DNA from: Azophilus sp965220835
GTDB lineage: Bacteria; Pseudomonadota; Gammaproteobacteria; Pseudomonadales; Azotimanducaceae
Length of the DNA stretch: 64,000 nucleotides
Assembly: GCA_965220835.1 (NCBI GenBank)
Contig: OZ244842.1
Span: 744,001-808,000, forward strand
Direction: 5' to 3'
Position 1 is the first letter of the stretch. Every line of letters starts with the position of its first letter. Under the pieces are notes generated by a model, which worked only from the letters and a program-made list of their open reading frames with translations, had not been told where the DNA came from and did no database searches. The position numbers were made by a program, and so were the translations under genes. Below are positions 62,101-64,000 of this stretch, in pieces.

Positions 62101-64000
62101 AATGCACCAAGAGCCGTCAACTTCCCCGATCGGCGCCTGGGCGACTTCATGCAAGAACAAGCCGCCGCCTGGGGCTCAGGATTGATGGACCAGCCCGTTA
62201 CGACAGCAAGCGCTGCACGCATACCGGAGATCCTCGCCTTCGGCCAAGGCATCGCCGACCTCACGGGCCTGGAGGCGGCGACCGGCCTGCGGCGCCTGCA
62301 CCTGGGCGGGAACGCGGTGGCCGACCTGTCGCCCATTCTTGGCTTGGAGGCGCTCGACTACGTGGACCTGGACGGCAACCCGCTCTCCGAAGCGGCGCTG
62401 AACGTCCAGGTGCCGGCGCTGCTGGCGGACCGCGTGGACGTGCAGCTTGACCGGGTGTCCTGGCGCCTGCCCGCGGGCGGGCCGGACGCGACGTTCGCCA
62501 CCCAGGGCTACTTCGCCGCCCGGCTGGGCGTGCCGGCCACCTCCGGCATCGCCTTCAGCGCGTCGAGCGGCAACGCCTTCCTGAGCCCCAGCGTCGCCGC
62601 CGACGGCACGCTCAGGCTGGCGCCGCGCCGGATCGCCGGCCCGGCCGAGGTGGTCGTTGAGGCGCGGGCGGGCGGCGAGTTGGCGAAGCTGGCCTTCACC
62701 GTGGTGGCGCGCAAGGACGTCCCGCTGTTCCTCGGGGTTGCCGACGGCGGCCGGCGCGAGAGCTTCCTGCGGGTGATGAACCACGCGGGCCGGGCCGGGG
62801 ACGTCCGCATCGAGGCCACGGACGCCTTAGGGCACCGCCCGGAGGCGGTGCTGCTGTCGCTGGAAGCGGGGCAGGCCGTGCAGCTGACCTCCCGGGAGCT
62901 TGAGGAGGGCAACGCGGCCAAGGGCCTGCCCAAGGGCATCGGCGAGGGCGAGGGCGACTGGCGCCTGGCGCTCTCGGGGGCGCTGAACGCGGAGGCGCTG
63001 TCCAGCTTCCGGGCCGGGGACGGGCTGGTGACCGCTGTGAACGCCGCGACGCGCAGGGTGGACGGCGGGCCGCTCAGCATCGGCTTCCTCAACCCGGGCA
63101 GCAACCACCGGCAGCAGAGCCGCCTGCGGCTGGTCAACCCGGGCGTGGAGGCGGCGACGGTGCGCATCACGGGCACGGATGACGCGGGCGCACCGGGGGC
63201 GGGCGCGGTGTCGGTGGATGTTCCCGCCGGGCATGCCCTGACGTTCACGGCGGCGGAGCTGGAGAGCGGGCACGCGCCGGGGCTTTCGGGCGCGCTGGGC
63301 GACGGGCGGGGCAAGTGGCGGCTGCGGATCGAGTCGGACGGCGCGGCCGCCGCCATGAGCCTTGTCGAGGCCCCGGCCGGCCACCTCGCCAACCTCTCGG
63401 CGCCGGCGGAGGCGGCTCGCCCGGACGGCGCCCGGACGGTGCCCTTCCTCCCGTCGGCCTCGGACGCGCGGGGGCGGCAGGGCTTCATGCGCGTGGTGAA
63501 CCGCTCCGGCGCTTCGGGCGCGGTGCGCATCCGGGCGTTCGACGGCTCGGACTTCGCCTACGGCCCGGTCACCCTGTCGCTTGGCCCGCACCAGGCGCGG
63601 CAGTTCAGCTCCCGCGACCTGGAGTCGGGCAACGCGGCCCGGGGCCTGTCGGGGTCGACGGGCGCGGGGCGCGGGGACTGGCGGCTGGAGCTGGACGGCG
63701 ACCTGGACTTCGAGGCGTCCGCGTACGTGCGCTACCAGCGGGCGGACGACGGGTTCCTGACGTCGCTGCAGTCGTTCGCGCCGGAGCTGGACGCGGGCCT
63801 GACGCACCGCATCGCCTTCTTCAACCCCGGCAGCAACCCGCGGCAGGTGAGCCGCCTCTTGCTCGTCAACCGGGGGGCGGCGGATGCGCAGGCGGCCGTC
63901 GCCGGCATCGACGACGCGGGGCGTTCGCACGGCGGCCCGGTGCGGGTGCGGGTGCCGGCGGGCGGTTCCGTTGCCTTGGGCGCGAAGGCGCTTGAGGAGG
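59167..64000 (+). CDS. Giant secreted metalloprotease-LRR protein, copy 3, 3' end cut by window edge
   Basis: Open from the ATG at 59167 to the last base (1611 codons visible, about 60 expected to be missing). The N-terminus MKNGTAGHPSRGG matches copy 1, and the signal peptide is about 18-36. The next part (DRKVVFECPCSAEF to WPVPDDQAGSTTRY) is nearly identical to copy 2. Zinc site AHELGHVLGLAHSARQ and Met-turn NGTIMSYG are intact. The calcium repeats are identical to copy 1 over at least 480 bases, and the LRR has the same number of repeats as copy 1 but differs at surface positions. The C-terminal modules follow. Translationally coupled to the prodomain-like gene. Confidence 0.88.
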   Translation, partial: MKNGTAGHPSRGGGGRPALLATALLVVAASLHAPAHGYGGDRKVVFECPCSAEFTPDGDSGEGAVTLRFGLRNHRDARSASLIVVIPPWTTNSDGTQVRSNLALDAIPLQSPTWEHGIAATRTIQGLTQSARVQQPGPNETLEFQLWEADGDWSSRDATGRLQDFASRHERLTLWPVPDDQAGSTTRYVDILTDSDGDGVGDVNEGLAGTDPDNPAAAPGSSEVDVLWLYQASLAAPDTVPEYHHAAVVANAMFVDSGTNLRLRTVGFAAVDNSDMTEWGTVEEEHLGVLLDQHGADLHNFWYDRGDGIRDYCPTGAIGCAGLGDFSGRGVWSPALSFTSRAWPDLIAHELGHVLGLAHSARQGESYGSFRWSRGHYIGDWEPHNTNGTIMSYGKFHSPVFSSPALDQCQPWGACGLPATHLRGADAARSLDLIRFQAAKVRGPKPDTDGDGFVDAADAFPNDASDWADLDGDGTGDNADPDMDGDGRANADDAFAHDPDEWADLDGDGVGDNADPDRDGDGVENGDDLFPDDALDHADSDGDGVGDNAQALHPFRDAKLRAAVEQALGKAAGAPISATDMAGLAALEAFSTGISDLTGLELATGLTKLNLDSLRGGYRGTNEGGVVDLTPLADLQALETLSLAMSPSLTDLSPLAGLRNLKSLGLTASSIRPPSGVRDLKALESLPLTELVINRASVSDVSPLSGLSQLAHLDLNSNQVTDLSGLSGLSQLQHLALFGNGVSDIAPLAGLSNLRTLRLGLNLVTDISPLSGLSLLGTLSLADNKIRDVTGLGRLTGLSSLSLRNNLVADIAPLSSLLQLDYLNLNHNSISDVSPLSSLLQLGSLYVAHNAIADLSPLTALTGLRSLNVGGHPMSFSDFLEDFRPGPQFRYLDLSYAKVDDLAPLADFMERSGARKWTLYLSYNPYRNLGPLVRPAIWERGSRITLVGVSLDRDGADADIAQLEAWGVTVSGYRPEADNAPRAVNFPDRRLGDFMQEQAAAWGSGLMDQPVTTASAARIPEILAFGQGIADLTGLEAATGLRRLHLGGNAVADLSPILGLEALDYVDLDGNPLSEAALNVQVPALLADRVDVQLDRVSWRLPAGGPDATFATQGYFAARLGVPATSGIAFSASSGNAFLSPSVAADGTLRLAPRRIAGPAEVVVEARAGGELAKLAFTVVARKDVPLFLGVADGGRRESFLRVMNHAGRAGDVRIEATDALGHRPEAVLLSLEAGQAVQLTSRELEEGNAAKGLPKGIGEGEGDWRLALSGALNAEALSSFRAGDGLVTAVNAATRRVDGGPLSIGFLNPGSNHRQQSRLRLVNPGVEAATVRITGTDDAGAPGAGAVSVDVPAGHALTFTAAELESGHAPGLSGALGDGRGKWRLRIESDGAAAAMSLVEAPAGHLANLSAPAEAARPDGARTVPFLPSASDARGRQGFMRVVNRSGASGAVRIRAFDGSDFAYGPVTLSLGPHQARQFSSRDLESGNAARGLSGSTGAGRGDWRLELDGDLDFEASAYVRYQRADDGFLTSLQSFAPELDAGLTHRIAFFNPGSNPRQVSRLLLVNRGAADAQAAVAGIDDAGRSHGGPVRVRVPAGGSVALGAKALEE
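62239..64000 (+). repeat. Conserved 3' block, copy 3 (truncated by window edge)
   Basis: Third instance of the block at 51443 and 56280. It carries a few private changes (for example GACCGGGTGTCC near 62450 and changes near 62788-63060) but otherwise follows copy 1, including the final segment. Confidence 0.9.

Noticed and set aside
48347..64000. Assembly duplication artefact
   Set aside because: Copies differ in the LRR, protease window, repeat number and leaders, so they are real paralogs; local mixing of reads in the 1929-bp blocks cannot be excluded without long reads.

Overview
The window is high-G+C, gene-dense DNA from a gammaproteobacterium. The evidence is the order nadB (divergent), rpoE-rseA-rseB-rseC-mucD, lepA-lepB-rnc-era, then recO, which is the conserved envelope-stress/translation block of that class. 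TonB receptors, several short-chain dehydrogenases, two P450s, luciferase-like monooxygenases and GPH/MFS carriers suggest a free-living or host-associated aerobe that oxidises hydrophobic organic substrates. No rRNA, tRNA, CRISPR array, transposase or integrase was recognised.

Layout. 1-14971: housekeeping block. Between era and recO lie a SprT-like metalloprotein gene, a DUF429 gene, a truncated second copy of the recO 5' end, and an antitoxin/PIN-toxin pair. rlmD carries an in-frame 21-bp minisatellite. 15159-24792: a FMN-binding PPOX-fold protein, a secreted PQQ dehydrogenase, class I aldolase, YjbQ, two SDRs, a P450, DjlA, an ABM monooxygenase and an amidohydrolase that probably starts at CTG. 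24861-38393: an orphan AAA ATPase, two TonB receptors, two GPH carriers, an SDR, a second P450, an NTF2-fold protein, an AhpD-like protein and a small coiled-coil membrane protein behind a palindromic operator. 38583-47979: a tightly packed + strand catabolic cluster (MFS carrier, alpha/beta hydrolase, two luciferase-like monooxygenases, acyl-CoA synthetase, two MaoC-fold subunits, a thiolase-like protein without the usual nucleophilic Cys, DUF35 protein, NTF2-fold protein). Its composition resembles CoA-thioester hydratase/retro-aldolase systems of steroid side-chain breakdown.

48126-64000 is the most unusual region: three tandem giant secreted proteins (1674 and 1615 residues, and a third cut by the window edge). 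Each has a signal peptide, a metzincin-type zinc protease domain, aspartate-rich calcium-binding repeats, internalin-like leucine-rich repeats (LRRs), and four C-terminal modules. The copies are mosaics. The last 1929 bp are nearly identical, copies 2 and 3 share the 5' end, and copies 1 and 3 share the calcium repeats and most of the LRR. Two windows differ: one just before the zinc site, and one in the LRR where the differences fall on predicted surface positions. A small membrane-anchored protein resembling a protease prodomain is translationally coupled to copy 3. Decayed fragments of the neighbouring NTF2 gene lie upstream of copies 1 and 3, marking the duplication unit. This looks like a diversifying family of surface/secreted recognition proteases.
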